This document shows positions 1-7,397 of a DNA stretch of 26,918 bases, piece by piece. Source of the DNA: an uncultured bacterium (GTDB taxonomy: Bacteria > Bacillota > Clostridia > Lachnospirales > Lachnospiraceae). The position numbers were made by a program, and so were the translations under genes. Position 1 is the stretch's first letter. Each line of letters begins with the position of its first letter. The notes below the pieces were generated by a model, which saw only the letters and a program-made list of their open reading frames with translations, was not told where the DNA came from and searched no databases. The stretch covers positions 1-26,918 of the forward strand of contig CAOKFN010000056.1 of NCBI GenBank assembly GCA_948467735.1, in the 5' to 3' direction.

Positions 1-288
1 CAGCGCCGTCCGAAACGGCGGAACCGACATCAAAGCCAGCGCCGTCCGAAACGGCGGAACCGACATCAAAGCCAGCGCCGTCCGAAACGGCAGAGCCGAC
101 ATCAAAGCCGTCGCCATCGGTAACAACAGAGCCGACATCGAAGCCATCGCCGACTGTAACGGCAGAACCGACAGCACAGCCGACGCCATCCGTAACGCCG
201 GAGCCGACAGCACAGCCGGTGCCGACTGTAACGGCAGAACCGACAGCACAGCCGACGCCATCCGTAACACCGGAGCCGACAGTACAGC
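1..288 (+). repeat. Eight tandem 36-bp repeats encoding the Pro/Thr linker
   Basis: Units start at 1, 37, 73, 109, 145, 181, 217 and 253. Units 1 and 2 are identical and unit 3 differs at two positions. Units 5/7 and 6/8 are near-copies of each other, giving a 72-bp higher-order repeat. The period is a multiple of three, so copy-number change keeps the reading frame and only alters linker length. The array probably continues upstream of the window. Confidence 0.95.
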
Positions 289-809
289 CAGCGGCAGAGG
301 CGGAGATTCATAACGAAGAGTTTCTCGCGTTATTGAATGCAGACCGTGAGGCGATGGGGCTGTCGGCGATTCCGGTGACAGATACATTCGATTCAAACGC
401 TCTGCTTTCTGCCGAAGCGTTGGCAGACAGCTACACCCATGACGTGGTTGTAAGGGACGGCGGCGTGAACTGTGAAAATATAGGGTATATCATGGGATTC
501 AATTCATCCGCTTCAGATATCTACGCGGCATGGAAGGAGAGTCCCGGCCACTGGGCCGCCATGATTGACCCTTACCTTCAGTATTGCTCGGTTGCTAAAT
601 ATGGCAGCTACTGGGTGTATTTAGGATATGCGGCCAATCCTATTGCGGATGGAACAATGTCTACGCAGGAAGCCGTTGATGCAGGTTTGTTAGAGCAGGT
701 TGGCACTTATGATAACGGCGAAGGGATATACGCGTCTCCGGGAGTAACCGTCGAGGATGACGAGGATATTCTAGCCGAATTGGATGCGCTGCGCGGCATT
801 ACCGATTAA
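1..809 (+). CDS. Secreted CAP-domain (SCP/YkwD-like) protein, 5'-truncated by the window
   Basis: The frame is open from base 3 with no stop, so the start and any signal peptide lie outside the window. The first ~96 visible residues are a Pro/Thr/Glu/Ala linker made of 12-residue repeats (type PSETAEPTSKPA, later TVTAEPTAQPTP). After it comes a CAP-superfamily domain: EFLALLNADREAMGL resembles the first CAP helix, ENIGY and the later SPGHWAAMIDP match the family's 'NI' and 'SpgH...m..p' signatures, and YLGYA resembles the last strand. CAP proteins of this bacterial type are usually extracellular or wall-attached, and their biochemical role is mostly unknown. About 40 acidic residues close the protein. 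The stop is TAA at 807-809, followed by a good terminator. The domain call is fairly safe; function is not assigned. Confidence 0.85.
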   Translation, partial: APSETAEPTSKPAPSETAEPTSKPAPSETAEPTSKPSPSVTTEPTSKPSPTVTAEPTAQPTPSVTPEPTAQPVPTVTAEPTAQPTPSVTPEPTVQPAAEAEIHNEEFLALLNADREAMGLSAIPVTDTFDSNALLSAEALADSYTHDVVVRDGGVNCENIGYIMGFNSSASDIYAAWKESPGHWAAMIDPYLQYCSVAKYGSYWVYLGYAANPIADGTMSTQEAVDAGLLEQVGTYDNGEGIYASPGVTVEDDEDILAELDALRGITD

Positions 810-832
810 TCTGGGAGTTTCGCTTTTGTTTT

Positions 833-870
833 AACAGCCGTTCTTGAAAGAGAATGGCTGTTTCCTTTTG
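833..870 (+). terminator. Intrinsic terminator of the CAP-domain gene
   Basis: A 13-bp stem (833-845 with 850-862, one G-T wobble) has a GAAA tetraloop and is followed by TTTCCTTTTG. It lies 24 bases after the stop codon. Confidence 0.85.
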
Positions 871-1007
871 TATGGCGGCATACCCTTGTTCTGTGGTAAA
901 CGCCCGCGGCTTTTGACTGTATTTGCCGAGGTACATTACAGATTTTCTATAGAGAAAAAGGATGCATTATGATATAGTATAAATAAAATTTTTCAGCCTG
1001 CGTGGAC

Positions 1008-1143
1008 AAGGAGATGAAGTGAAAAGGTTCGGGCATTCCTTACAGGGATAGCGTTCTTAGATGCGAAAAGGCCATATACGAAGAAAGTTCTTGAACAAAT
1101 TGACTTCCATAGGATTGTGAAATTTTTGACTATTAAGGAATAG
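1008..1143 (+). pseudogene. Possible gene remnant in the 810-1185 gap
   Basis: The gap between the CAP gene and the spoVAF-like gene holds an AAGGAG at 1008-1013 followed by ATG AAG TGA. In another frame, 1021-1140 is open for 40 codons ending at TAG 1141, with protein-like content (FLTGIAFLDAKRPYTKKVLE, then a basic and hydrophobic end) but no start codon near its beginning. A hairpin and short T tract follow. This is what a frameshifted short gene would look like, but a chance open frame is equally possible. No family was recognised. Confidence 0.25.
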
Positions 1144-1149
1144 CCTTTG

Positions 1150-1184
1150 GCCGAACTGTTATGGACTCAGTATATCGGCTTTTG
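1150..1184 (+). terminator. Hairpin with short T tract
   Basis: GCCGA (1150-1154) pairs with TCGGC (1175-1179), with an inner ACTG/CAGT extension. The stem is followed by TTTTG on the plus strand. It would end transcripts crossing the putative remnant at 1008-1143. It also sits just past the stop of the minus-strand spoVAF-like gene, although no T tract is seen on that side. Confidence 0.4.
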
Positions 1185-1185
1185 T

Positions 1186-2640
1186 TTAACTCTTATCCTC
1201 TTTCACCGGGCCTCGGTTCCATATCTTAGAGGGCTGCGCCTTGGGGGTGGGACTGCGGAAAAGCAGCCTGCCTAAAGCCTTGGCATTGAATGGAAACAGC
1301 GGCCAGAAGTAGCTGAATCCGCCGAAGGAAGGGGTGGTAGCGGCGGAGAGGAGCACCAGCGCAAGGCTTGCCAGAAAGCCCGGGAGGCCAAAGCAGCCTG
1401 TGGCAATAATCAGGAAAATACGGTACAGACGCAGGGCGTCGCCAAATTCCGTGCTTGTGATGGACAGCGAAGCCAGCAGGGTGACGGCGGCGTAAAACAA
1501 TACTTCCACGGAGGCCCAGTTTAGGCTCACCGCAATATCTCCGATCAGCAGACCGCCCACAATGGAGAGGGAGCCTGAAAATTTGCCGGAGCTTAGGGCG
1601 GAGGAATATTTGAATAAATCCAGCAGAAATTCCACGCCGACCACATAAAAAAACAGGCGCTGGGGCGTCATTTCGTCGGCAAGCAGGCCCAGCTGTCGGG
1701 AAAAATCCGGAAAGTATGCGGCTGCCAGCAGAAACAGAGGCATTAAAAGCAGGCTCACAGGGATACAGAAGAAACGCACCAGCCGGAAATAGGTGCCCAC
1801 GGAGGGACTTTTATAGTAATCCTCAGGGCTCTGGGTAAATTGGAAAATAGTGCAGGGCAGTATCAGCACCAGAGGAGAGTTGTCCACCAAGATCAGGATA
1901 TGCCCCTCCAGCAGATAGCTGCAGGCCACGTCGGGCCGTTCCGTCATTTGAATGCTGGGCAGGGGGTGCCACCAATGTTTGTGAAGCAGAAGCTCCTCCA
2001 AACTTTTGGAACCCACGGTCAATGCATCCGCCTGAATGGAATTCAGCGCGTGAGACAGTTTTTCTAAAAGCTCCTTGTTCACGGAATCTTTCAGATAGGC
2101 GGCGGCCACATCCGTTCTGCTTTTTGTGCCCACGGAGTGCATGGCAAAGCAAAGCTGGGGAGAGCGTACCCGGCGGCGTATTAAATTGGCATTGAACAAC
2201 AGCGTTTCCACAAAACCGTCCCGGGAGCCCTTTGTGACCCGCTCCAGATCGGGTTCCGAAATGCCTCTGGCGGGATAGGTGCGCACATCAATCAGAACTG
2301 CCTGAGCGAATCCGTCAATGAACAATACGGAAGGGCCGCTGAGCACGCTGCGGATAATATCGTCCCACGAATCGGAGAGGGAGGTCTGGGCATAGCCGAT
2401 TTTGCCATTCATATAACGGACAATGTCCTCCACCTGTCCGTCCGCCGTATACATAGGATTCTGGAGGTCGGAAAAAATCTGCTGAAGGATTTCCGTCTTG
2501 CAGAAGCCGTTGACGCCAAGAAAAAACGCCTTGGTTTCACCCAGAAAGAGCCGTCTTGTCATCAGGTCGAAGCTGTCGTGGACGGGCAGTCTGGATTCTA
2601 TTTCTGCGATATTTTCTTCTAAAATTGTGGATAAAGCCAT
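1186..2640 (-). CDS. spoVAF: GerA-family spore germination protein, SpoVAF-like
   Basis: This is a membrane protein of the GerA A-subunit/SpoVAF family, which sits in the inner membrane of the spore and takes part in germination. The soluble N-terminal half (about residues 1-275) is followed by a membrane part from about residue 285 with several hydrophobic stretches. A conserved-type tail contains WPLFPFNAKAL, which points to SpoVAF rather than a GerAA/GerBA nutrient-receptor subunit. The start chosen is ATG 2640 because GGGAG lies five bases upstream. ATG 2652 and an ATG at 2676 are in frame but lack a ribosome site. The result is 484 residues, the family's usual size. The other spoVA genes are not present, so it is an orphan here. 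Family confidence is high; the SpoVAF subtype is moderate. Confidence 0.8.
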   Translation of the reverse strand: MALSTILEENIAEIESRLPVHDSFDLMTRRLFLGETKAFFLGVNGFCKTEILQQIFSDLQNPMYTADGQVEDIVRYMNGKIGYAQTSLSDSWDDIIRSVLSGPSVLFIDGFAQAVLIDVRTYPARGISEPDLERVTKGSRDGFVETLLFNANLIRRRVRSPQLCFAMHSVGTKSRTDVAAAYLKDSVNKELLEKLSHALNSIQADALTVGSKSLEELLLHKHWWHPLPSIQMTERPDVACSYLLEGHILILVDNSPLVLILPCTIFQFTQSPEDYYKSPSVGTYFRLVRFFCIPVSLLLMPLFLLAAAYFPDFSRQLGLLADEMTPQRLFFYVVGVEFLLDLFKYSSALSSGKFSGSLSIVGGLLIGDIAVSLNWASVEVLFYAAVTLLASLSITSTEFGDALRLYRIFLIIATGCFGLPGFLASLALVLLSAATTPSFGGFSYFWPLFPFNAKALGRLLFRSPTPKAQPSKIWNRGPVKEDKS

Positions 2641-2764
2641 ACTAACTCCCATCTGCCCATCAAAGCGGGCATACAAATTAGGATGTGTAAAACACTAACT
2701 CCCCGTATTTTAATGTCCTATGCATACTATTTCCTGAGAAGTTTTTTTTATGCAGCGAATATTT

Positions 2765-2793
2765 TTGACAAGAACAGCCATTCGTAGTATAAT
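2765..2793 (+). promoter_or_regulatory. Perfect-consensus sigma-A promoter
   Basis: TTGACA at 2765-2770 and TATAAT at 2788-2793 are separated by exactly 17 bases, a full match to the vegetative consensus. Transcription would start near 2800, leaving about 114 nt of leader before the gene at 2914. Confidence 0.85.
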
Positions 2794-2913
2794 AAAATCA
2801 TATTTAAGGCGTAAGGCGGCGAAGGGCCATTGAGGAAGCGAAATGCCAAAACCGCTCAAGGTAAAACTGCCGCGGTATGACGGCAATGGGTGAATAGAAA
2901 AGGGAGCGGCAAT

Positions 2914-3378
2914 ATGTTCGACAAGCAGAAGGAGACCGTTCTGGCATTGGTAAAATCCCAGCGGGCAGATAGAAACTATGAAAAGGGATATTGGATTCCA
3001 TATAAAGATTTCTTAGACCCAAAGGAGGATTTTACGGAATTCTCATGTGAAAGGCTTGAGGGGAAAGAAGGGTATCTTGCGCTGATTGAAAATCTGCTTC
3101 ATGGGGATGAAACGGCGGAGGTTTTTGTGCAGGTTTACGGATTTGAAGAGGATAAGGACGAGCAGTGGATTTATGCCGATACGCTGTTTATTTTCAGCAG
3201 GCTGCCTCTCTTGACGATAAAACAGATTTTTAATGAACCAAAAGACATATTTCCAAGCGATATTGGAGAAGAAACAGACCTTTCACGGCAGTTTCTTGTC
3301 AATGAAAAGGGAGATCTGATCCCGGCGGCGGAGCTTCGCGGCGACGGCCGCAGGGCTTATTACTGCTGGTGGGACTAA
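2914..3378 (+). CDS. Hypothetical protein, 154 residues
   Basis: I do not recognise a family. The protein is soluble, acidic, rich in aromatic residues and has no signal peptide or membrane helix. It opens with MFDKQKETVLALVKSQ and ends in YYCWWD. ATG 2914 is chosen because AGGGAG lies seven bases upstream; an in-frame GTG at 2890 has no ribosome site. It stands alone between a perfect consensus promoter and a terminator, so it is a strongly transcribed single-gene unit by sequence. Its size and composition fit many single-domain cytosolic proteins (an immunity-type protein is one possibility), but no sequence evidence selects a role. Confidence 0.75.
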   Translation: MFDKQKETVLALVKSQRADRNYEKGYWIPYKDFLDPKEDFTEFSCERLEGKEGYLALIENLLHGDETAEVFVQVYGFEEDKDEQWIYADTLFIFSRLPLLTIKQIFNEPKDIFPSDIGEETDLSRQFLVNEKGDLIPAAELRGDGRRAYYCWWD

Positions 3379-3406
3379 TTTCTCTTTTTGAGAGGTTTGT
3401 CCGCGC

Positions 3407-3434
3407 CGCGGCAGATGGACGGCCGCGTTTTTTT
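3407..3434 (+). terminator. Intrinsic terminator of the 2914-3378 gene
   Basis: CGCGGC (3407-3412) pairs with GCCGCG (3422-3427) and is followed directly by seven T residues. Confidence 0.85.
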
Positions 3435-3457
3435 GTCAAAGAAAAAATCATGCATAA

Positions 3458-3560
3458 GCTTAGAGAAAAACAAAAAGCAGAGACTTAGACAAGGCAAAAA
3501 CACCGACTTAGGGAATATAAAACACAGACTTAGGGAACCGCAGTAAAACATAGATTCATG
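3458..3560 (+). repeat. Degenerate ~22-25-bp tandem repeats upstream of the GyrI-like gene
   Basis: The core GACTTAG(G/A)(G/C)A recurs at 3482, 3505 and 3527, with weaker copies at 3458 (GCTTAGAGA) and 3552 (GATTCATGG). Each core is followed by an A-rich stretch containing AAAACA or AAAAAC. The last copy merges into the ribosome site of the next gene. No good -35/-10 pair was found between the repeats. Confidence 0.6.
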
Positions 3561-3572
3561 GAGGAATGTAAA

Positions 3573-4052
3573 ATGAAAATTTTAGAAGTGAAGAGAGAAA
3601 GCTGTCCGGCGGCGCGACTTATTGGAAAACGATATAAAAAAGGTGTGAACTGGGGAGAATGGTGGGCAAACGATTGGTTTTCAAAATTGGAAGTAAGCCC
3701 GCGTCTTCCGTTTAACGGGGACGCCTATATTGGGGCGGTACATATTGTGGATGGCAAGCCTGAACGCTGGATTGGAGAGCTCTTTCCGGTAGATACGGAA
3801 GTTCCGGAGGGCTTCGATTATGTGGATATGGAACCGTTGGAGTATGCGGTATGCTATTTGTATGACAAGGAGAACAGCGGGGAATTTTATACGAAGGACA
3901 CCCATAATATGTGTTTAGAGGAGTTGAAAGCGCATCATTTAAAACGGAAAGAGGATGATTGGTGCGTTGAGAGGTATAATTGTCCAAGATTTACGACGCC
4001 GGATGAAGAGGGAAATGTGATTTTGGATTATGCAGTTTCGATTGAGGGTTGA
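3573..4052 (+). CDS. GyrI-like / AraC effector-binding-domain protein
   Basis: A stand-alone ligand-binding domain of the GyrI-like (SOUL/BacI-type) superfamily, 159 residues. It starts with the typical first strand MKILEVKRESCPAARLIGKR, and contains WGEWWANDWFSKLE and a central DAYIGAVHIVDGK. An aromatic-rich second half (FDYVDMEPLEYAVCYLY) matches the usual 'ip...yAvf' strand. Such proteins bind hydrophobic or cationic small molecules and act either as regulators without a DNA-binding part or as drug-binding proteins. ATG 3573 is chosen because GGAGG at 3560-3564 is eight bases upstream; ATG 3558 overlaps that site. No helix-turn-helix is present, so direct gene control is unlikely. The ligand is unknown. 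Confidence 0.75.
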   Translation: MKILEVKRESCPAARLIGKRYKKGVNWGEWWANDWFSKLEVSPRLPFNGDAYIGAVHIVDGKPERWIGELFPVDTEVPEGFDYVDMEPLEYAVCYLYDKENSGEFYTKDTHNMCLEELKAHHLKRKEDDWCVERYNCPRFTTPDEEGNVILDYAVSIEG

Positions 4053-4106
4053 TTTGCAGCCCGGCGACACAGCCGCTGTCACGGCAGAATAGTTACACAG
4101 CGTTAG

Positions 4107-4135
4107 AGCGCATAGAAATCAGTCTATGCGCTTTA
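4107..4135 (+). terminator. Intrinsic terminator of the GyrI-like gene
   Basis: A perfect 10-bp stem (AGCGCATAGA 4107-4116 with 4123-4132) has a six-base loop and is followed by a short T run. The T tract is short, so termination may be partial. Confidence 0.7.
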
Positions 4136-4323
4136 AAAATGTGCGATTCGCCGTCTACCGCGGGCCAATAGGGTATTATACTGCATAACGCCGGAATTTA
4201 CCGTACTGCACTGGCGAAACGTATATGGCTGGCGATATGTAGTCAGATACCTCGGAAATTTTAACGGTTAAGCAGTATAAAATAAAAAATTATTAAAAAT
4301 TATCTGACATAGGAGGTATGAGT

Positions 4324-4737
4324 GTGGAATACAGGGAAAACATGCTGCAGTATGAGGATTATTGCAGGCTGAGAGAAAGCGTCGAGTGGGTGCTCTGGGC
4401 GGAAGAGGCCATGCGGAAGGCGGTTGGGAATAGTTTATATACGGTAACTGCGGTTGACGGCGATCAAACGATTGGCATGGGAAGGCTGATAGGCGACGGA
4501 ATGTACTTTATGATCTGTGATATTATTGTACGGCCCGATTATCAGAAACAGGGCGTCGGCAGAAAAATCGTCAATATGCTGATTGAATATGTGGACAAGG
4601 CAACGCCGGCGGGAGGACGCTCCAGCATACAGCTGATTGCGGAAAAGGGGAAGGAAGCGTTTTATGAGAAAATGGGATTCAAAGTCATTCCCCATGAATT
4701 CTGCGGTTCCGGCATGAGGAAGGTGATTCGGAAATAA
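4324..4737 (+). CDS. GNAT-family N-acetyltransferase
   Basis: An acyl-CoA-dependent acetyltransferase of the GNAT fold. The core motif A is clear: DIIVRPDYQKQGVGRKIV contains the Q-x-x-G-x-G pyrophosphate loop that binds acetyl-CoA. Motif B follows as EAFYEKMGFKVIP, the usual 'fYek.GF' ending. AGGAGG (4311-4316) ends only one base before ATG 4318 but seven bases before the in-frame GTG 4324, so GTG is the better start (137 residues); annotation at ATG 4318 would add two residues. The substrate cannot be told from the sequence. It sits alone, 81 bases ahead of the deaminase gene in the same direction, and may be co-transcribed with it. Confidence 0.85.
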   Translation: MEYRENMLQYEDYCRLRESVEWVLWAEEAMRKAVGNSLYTVTAVDGDQTIGMGRLIGDGMYFMICDIIVRPDYQKQGVGRKIVNMLIEYVDKATPAGGRSSIQLIAEKGKEAFYEKMGFKVIPHEFCGSGMRKVIRK

Positions 4738-4818
4738 GAGATTTCCGGGCCGGACTGCATGTCAGCGCTCGAATGTGACTGTGTGCGCGGCCGGATGCGA
4801 CGTATTAGGAGTTAGAAA

Positions 4819-5214
4819 ATGAATTTGCTGGAAGACAGGGATTATGAGCTAATAGCAGCAGCTCAGAAAGCCATACGGTTCAACTACGATCAAGAGCATT
4901 ACAATCATACCGTCGGGGCCGCCGTGCGCTGCAAAAACGGGAAAATCTATGTGGGGGTAAATCTCTATTCGCTGCATGGAGCCTGTGCAGAACAGGTGGC
5001 GTTAGGAACGGCCATTACAAACGGGGAAAGAGACTTTGATACCATCGTCGCGGTCAGAGGAAAAGAAGGCGGGGAAATCATACCGCCTTGCGGAAACTGC
5101 CGTCAGATACTGCATGATTATATGCCCCATTGCAAGGTAATTCTTTCCGTATGCGGAGAATTGAAAACGGTCGAGGCGGAAGAAATGCTCCCTTTTTCCT
5201 ATTCGGTTGAATAG
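4819..5214 (+). CDS. Cytidine deaminase-like zinc enzyme, close to blasticidin-S deaminase type
   Basis: A 131-residue member of the cytidine deaminase fold. The zinc site is complete: C56-A-E58 in HGACAEQVALGTA (ligand Cys and catalytic Glu) and P-C91-GN-C94-RQ (two Cys ligands). Tetrameric cytidine deaminases normally read CAER; here Q59 replaces the Arg, and the block GVNLY...CAExVxLGTA plus the ending EMLPFSY resemble, from memory, fungal blasticidin-S deaminase (GVNVY...CAELVVLGTA, ELLPSGY). It may therefore deaminate a cytosine-containing nucleoside or antibiotic, or salvage cytidine. AGGAG precedes ATG 4819 by seven bases. Family is secure; substrate is open. Confidence 0.85.
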   Translation: MNLLEDRDYELIAAAQKAIRFNYDQEHYNHTVGAAVRCKNGKIYVGVNLYSLHGACAEQVALGTAITNGERDFDTIVAVRGKEGGEIIPPCGNCRQILHDYMPHCKVILSVCGELKTVEAEEMLPFSYSVE

Positions 5215-5298
5215 ACGCAAGCTCCGCCTTATGGAGACGGCTCATCACTTATCAAAAATAACTTCCGAAGCTTTGTTCAAATAGAGGGAATTATGTAA

Positions 5299-5325
5299 GC
5301 GAAACAGGAAGAATTCCTATTTCGC
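5299..5325. other. Hairpin in the deaminase-ytaF gap
   Basis: A 12-base inverted repeat (5299-5310 with 5314-5325, one mismatch) has a GAA loop and lies between two convergent genes. Neither side has a T tract, so it is a structured intergenic element or poor bidirectional terminator. Nothing else was recognised in 5215-5444. Confidence 0.45.
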
Positions 5326-5444
5326 ATGGTAAATTTAAGCCAGTCATAAGATATGAACCAAGAACTGTCATACAAATCAAATCATTATATCAAAACGATG
5401 AAACCGCATTAAGCCGCAAAATCACGGCAGGCCGCAGGACTGTG

Positions 5445-6194
5445 TTAAGCCAGAAAAAACTGCACCAAACCAAGGCCGATTAAAAGCGCGCCTGAGAGCG
5501 GGTCCGCCGCCCGCCCGGCCAGCTGCAGCACGGGATTGCGCCCCAGCCGATTGCCGGAGAGCAGAAAAAATATGGAGCAGATCAGGGTGCTGACAGCAGT
5601 GGGAAGGAGGGTCAGTCCTGCAAGGCTTGCACTCAGCCCGGCGCTGAGATTGTTTAAGGACAGCGTCAGGCTTAAGGTGAATACTTCTGCAGGCTTTAGC
5701 TGTGGTGCGGAAGCCTTGGCGTAAGCGCAGCCGGAAGCTTCGGCACAGGCGCCGCCGGAAGCCATAGTGCAGAGAGAACCGGAAGCTTCGGCACAAGCAG
5801 GGCCGGAAGCTATGGCGTATACCGGACCGGATTCCGCAGCACGAAGAAGGGCGGATTCCGCGGCGCAGGCGGTATTTTCTTCATGCTGTGAAGCGGCGTC
5901 GGGAGATGCGTTTGAAGGACGGCTCCGCAGGAGAGACGCCGCCCATTTGGCAATATAATAAAATCCCAGCAGAATCAGAATCAGGCTTCCGGCATAATTT
6001 CTGATAATTTCCGGAAGAAAGGGCGCCAAACGCTGGCCTAATCCTACGGAGAGACAGGTTCCCAGAAGTGTAATCAGGCTTATGACCATATTCTGCCAGA
6101 ATCGGACGCGAATTCCCCGAATGCCATAGCTGACGCCTACCAGCAGAGAGTCCAGACTGGCGGATATCCCAAACAGGAGAGCAGAAATAAACAT
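5445..6194 (-). CDS. ytaF: YtaF-family sporulation membrane protein (MntP-like fold)
   Basis: A six-helix membrane protein built from two three-helix halves, related to the MntP manganese exporters and closest to the sporulation protein YtaF. Helices lie at about residues 3-25, 34-55, 66-84 and again in three stretches from 165 to 248. The first helix carries SASLDSLLVGVSYG; the matching place in the second half reads SLNNLSAGLSAS, with Asn where the first half has Asp. The loop between halves (about 90-162) is long and contains five 8-residue repeats of type ASGxxCxx, unusual in a membrane-protein loop. AGGAG lies seven bases before ATG 6194. The transported substrate of YtaF proteins is not established. 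It is a single-gene unit. Confidence 0.8.
   Translation of the reverse strand: MFISALLFGISASLDSLLVGVSYGIRGIRVRFWQNMVISLITLLGTCLSVGLGQRLAPFLPEIIRNYAGSLILILLGFYYIAKWAASLLRSRPSNASPDAASQHEENTACAAESALLRAAESGPVYAIASGPACAEASGSLCTMASGGACAEASGCAYAKASAPQLKPAEVFTLSLTLSLNNLSAGLSASLAGLTLLPTAVSTLICSIFFLLSGNRLGRNPVLQLAGRAADPLSGALLIGLGLVQFFLA
5708..5833 (-). repeat. Five 24-bp repeats inside ytaF
   Basis: Residues 121-162 are five 8-residue units (ESGPVYAI, ASGPACAE, ASGSLCTM, ASGGACAE, ASGCAYAK). The plus strand shows a recurring CCGGAAGC(T/C) core every 24 bases. The units fall wholly within the loop between the two membrane halves. Confidence 0.85.
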
Positions 6195-6227
6195 GGGTAT
6201 TCTCCTGTGATATTTTTTATTACTATA

Positions 6228-6256
6228 TTCTCAGGAAGAAAAAAGGGTGATATAAT
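6228..6256 (+). promoter_or_regulatory. Extended -10 promoter of the deacetylase gene
   Basis: TGATATAAT (6248-6256) is a perfect extended -10, with TTCTCA (6228-6233) 17 bases upstream of the hexamer. It points at the gene starting at 6405 and leaves a leader of about 140 nt. Confidence 0.7.
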
Positions 6257-6404
6257 TAAGAACGGCGGGTTTGATGCTGCCGGGTGGAATGGAGCTTTGG
6301 AAAAAAGGACTGGAATTTTGAATCAATAAGGTGGAATTTCAATTAGACAGAGCGGAAATTGAAGAAAAAAGTATAGCTTTAATGATAGAAAAGAGGGATG
6401 GAAT

Positions 6405-7208
6405 ATGAGGTTTGTATATCCGCAGGGCAAAAGGAAGGCGTTGACGTTCAGCTATGACGACGGGCAGAGCTTTGACAGGAGGCTTGCCGAACTACTGCGA
6501 AGCCATGGAATGAAAGGAACCTTTCATTTGAATTCGGGAAGGCTGGGACTGCGCCGGGGAGATGAGGTGTATATCGGCGCGGAAGAGATAAAAGAGGTAT
6601 ATGCGGGGCATGAGGTGGCCTGTCATGGGGTGGAGCACAGGAATCTGCCGACGATTACCAGACAGCAGGCGGTTTTGGAGATTCAGGAGGACAGAAAGGC
6701 TCTGGAACAGATTACCGGAGGGCTGGTACAGGGAATGTCCTATGCTTTCGGGAATTATGATCAGGAAATTATGGAGATTGCCAAGTCGCTGGGAATAAAA
6801 TATTCGCGCACCGTGAAGGATACGAAGAATTTCTTTCCGCCGTCGGATTTTATGGCGTGGCATCCCACCTGTCATCATGATAACGGCCTGCTGGCGCTTG
6901 CGGACAGCTTTATCGATATTGCGGGATTTTATGAACTGCCTGTTATGTATGTCTGGGGGCACAGCTTTGAGTTCGGCCGTTCGGGGGATTGGAGCATCAT
7001 TGAGACTTTTGTGGATAAAATGGCGGGACGGGAAGATATCTGGTATGCGTCGAACATGGAGATTTACACGTATATACGGGCTGTCAGGCAGCAGGAGTTC
7101 TCGGCGGATGGTTTGACCATGTATAATCCTGCGGCGGTGAGCGTGTGGGTGAGTACTAAGGAAGGGCTTGTGGAGGCAAAGCCGCTGCAGCAGGTGAAAT
7201 TATCCTAA
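6405..7208 (+). CDS. Polysaccharide deacetylase (CE4/NodB family)
   Basis: A metal-dependent carbohydrate esterase that removes acetyl groups from a GlcNAc-containing polymer. Motif 1 is FSYDDG (Asp18, Asp19) and the metal-binding motif 2 is H74-GVE-H78. The place of motif 3 reads YAFGNYD instead of the usual RxPxG. The region PVMYVWGHSFEFGR supplies the late His. There is no signal peptide or membrane anchor, so the 267-residue enzyme appears cytoplasmic, which is atypical for peptidoglycan deacetylases and fits the small intracellular 'polysaccharide deacetylase' group. The start has a GAGGG site upstream. It is a single-gene unit behind its own promoter. Substrate unknown. Confidence 0.85.
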   Translation: MRFVYPQGKRKALTFSYDDGQSFDRRLAELLRSHGMKGTFHLNSGRLGLRRGDEVYIGAEEIKEVYAGHEVACHGVEHRNLPTITRQQAVLEIQEDRKALEQITGGLVQGMSYAFGNYDQEIMEIAKSLGIKYSRTVKDTKNFFPPSDFMAWHPTCHHDNGLLALADSFIDIAGFYELPVMYVWGHSFEFGRSGDWSIIETFVDKMAGREDIWYASNMEIYTYIRAVRQQEFSADGLTMYNPAAVSVWVSTKEGLVEAKPLQQVKLS

Positions 7209-7397
7209 AGGATAAAGCAGGAGTTCAGATATTGGAAGGTACAAAGTAATCACAGGATGAAGGGATAGGGGAAGTTAAAAGCATTTACAGTGAGGCAGAC
7301 GAATGACAGGGAAAGCATAAAGAAGATACATAACATGGGCAGAAGAGTATAAAGAACCGCTAAAGGGGTAAAACGGCATGAAAGGAGTACATCAACG

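Noticed and set aside
1..288. 36-bp repeats as a CRISPR array
   Set aside because: Units are contiguous without spacers and encode a Pro/Thr linker in frame with a CAP domain.
102..311. Minus-strand Cys/Arg-rich open frame
   Set aside because: It is the antisense of the linker repeats, and its regularity is fully explained by them.
2723..2729. CATACTA resembling a sigma-G -10 box near spoVAF
   Set aside because: It is on the plus strand, pointing away from spoVAF, and has no matching -35.
4738..4818. Terminator between the GNAT and deaminase genes
   Set aside because: GC-rich complementary segments are present, but no clear stem with a T tract, so co-transcription is left open.
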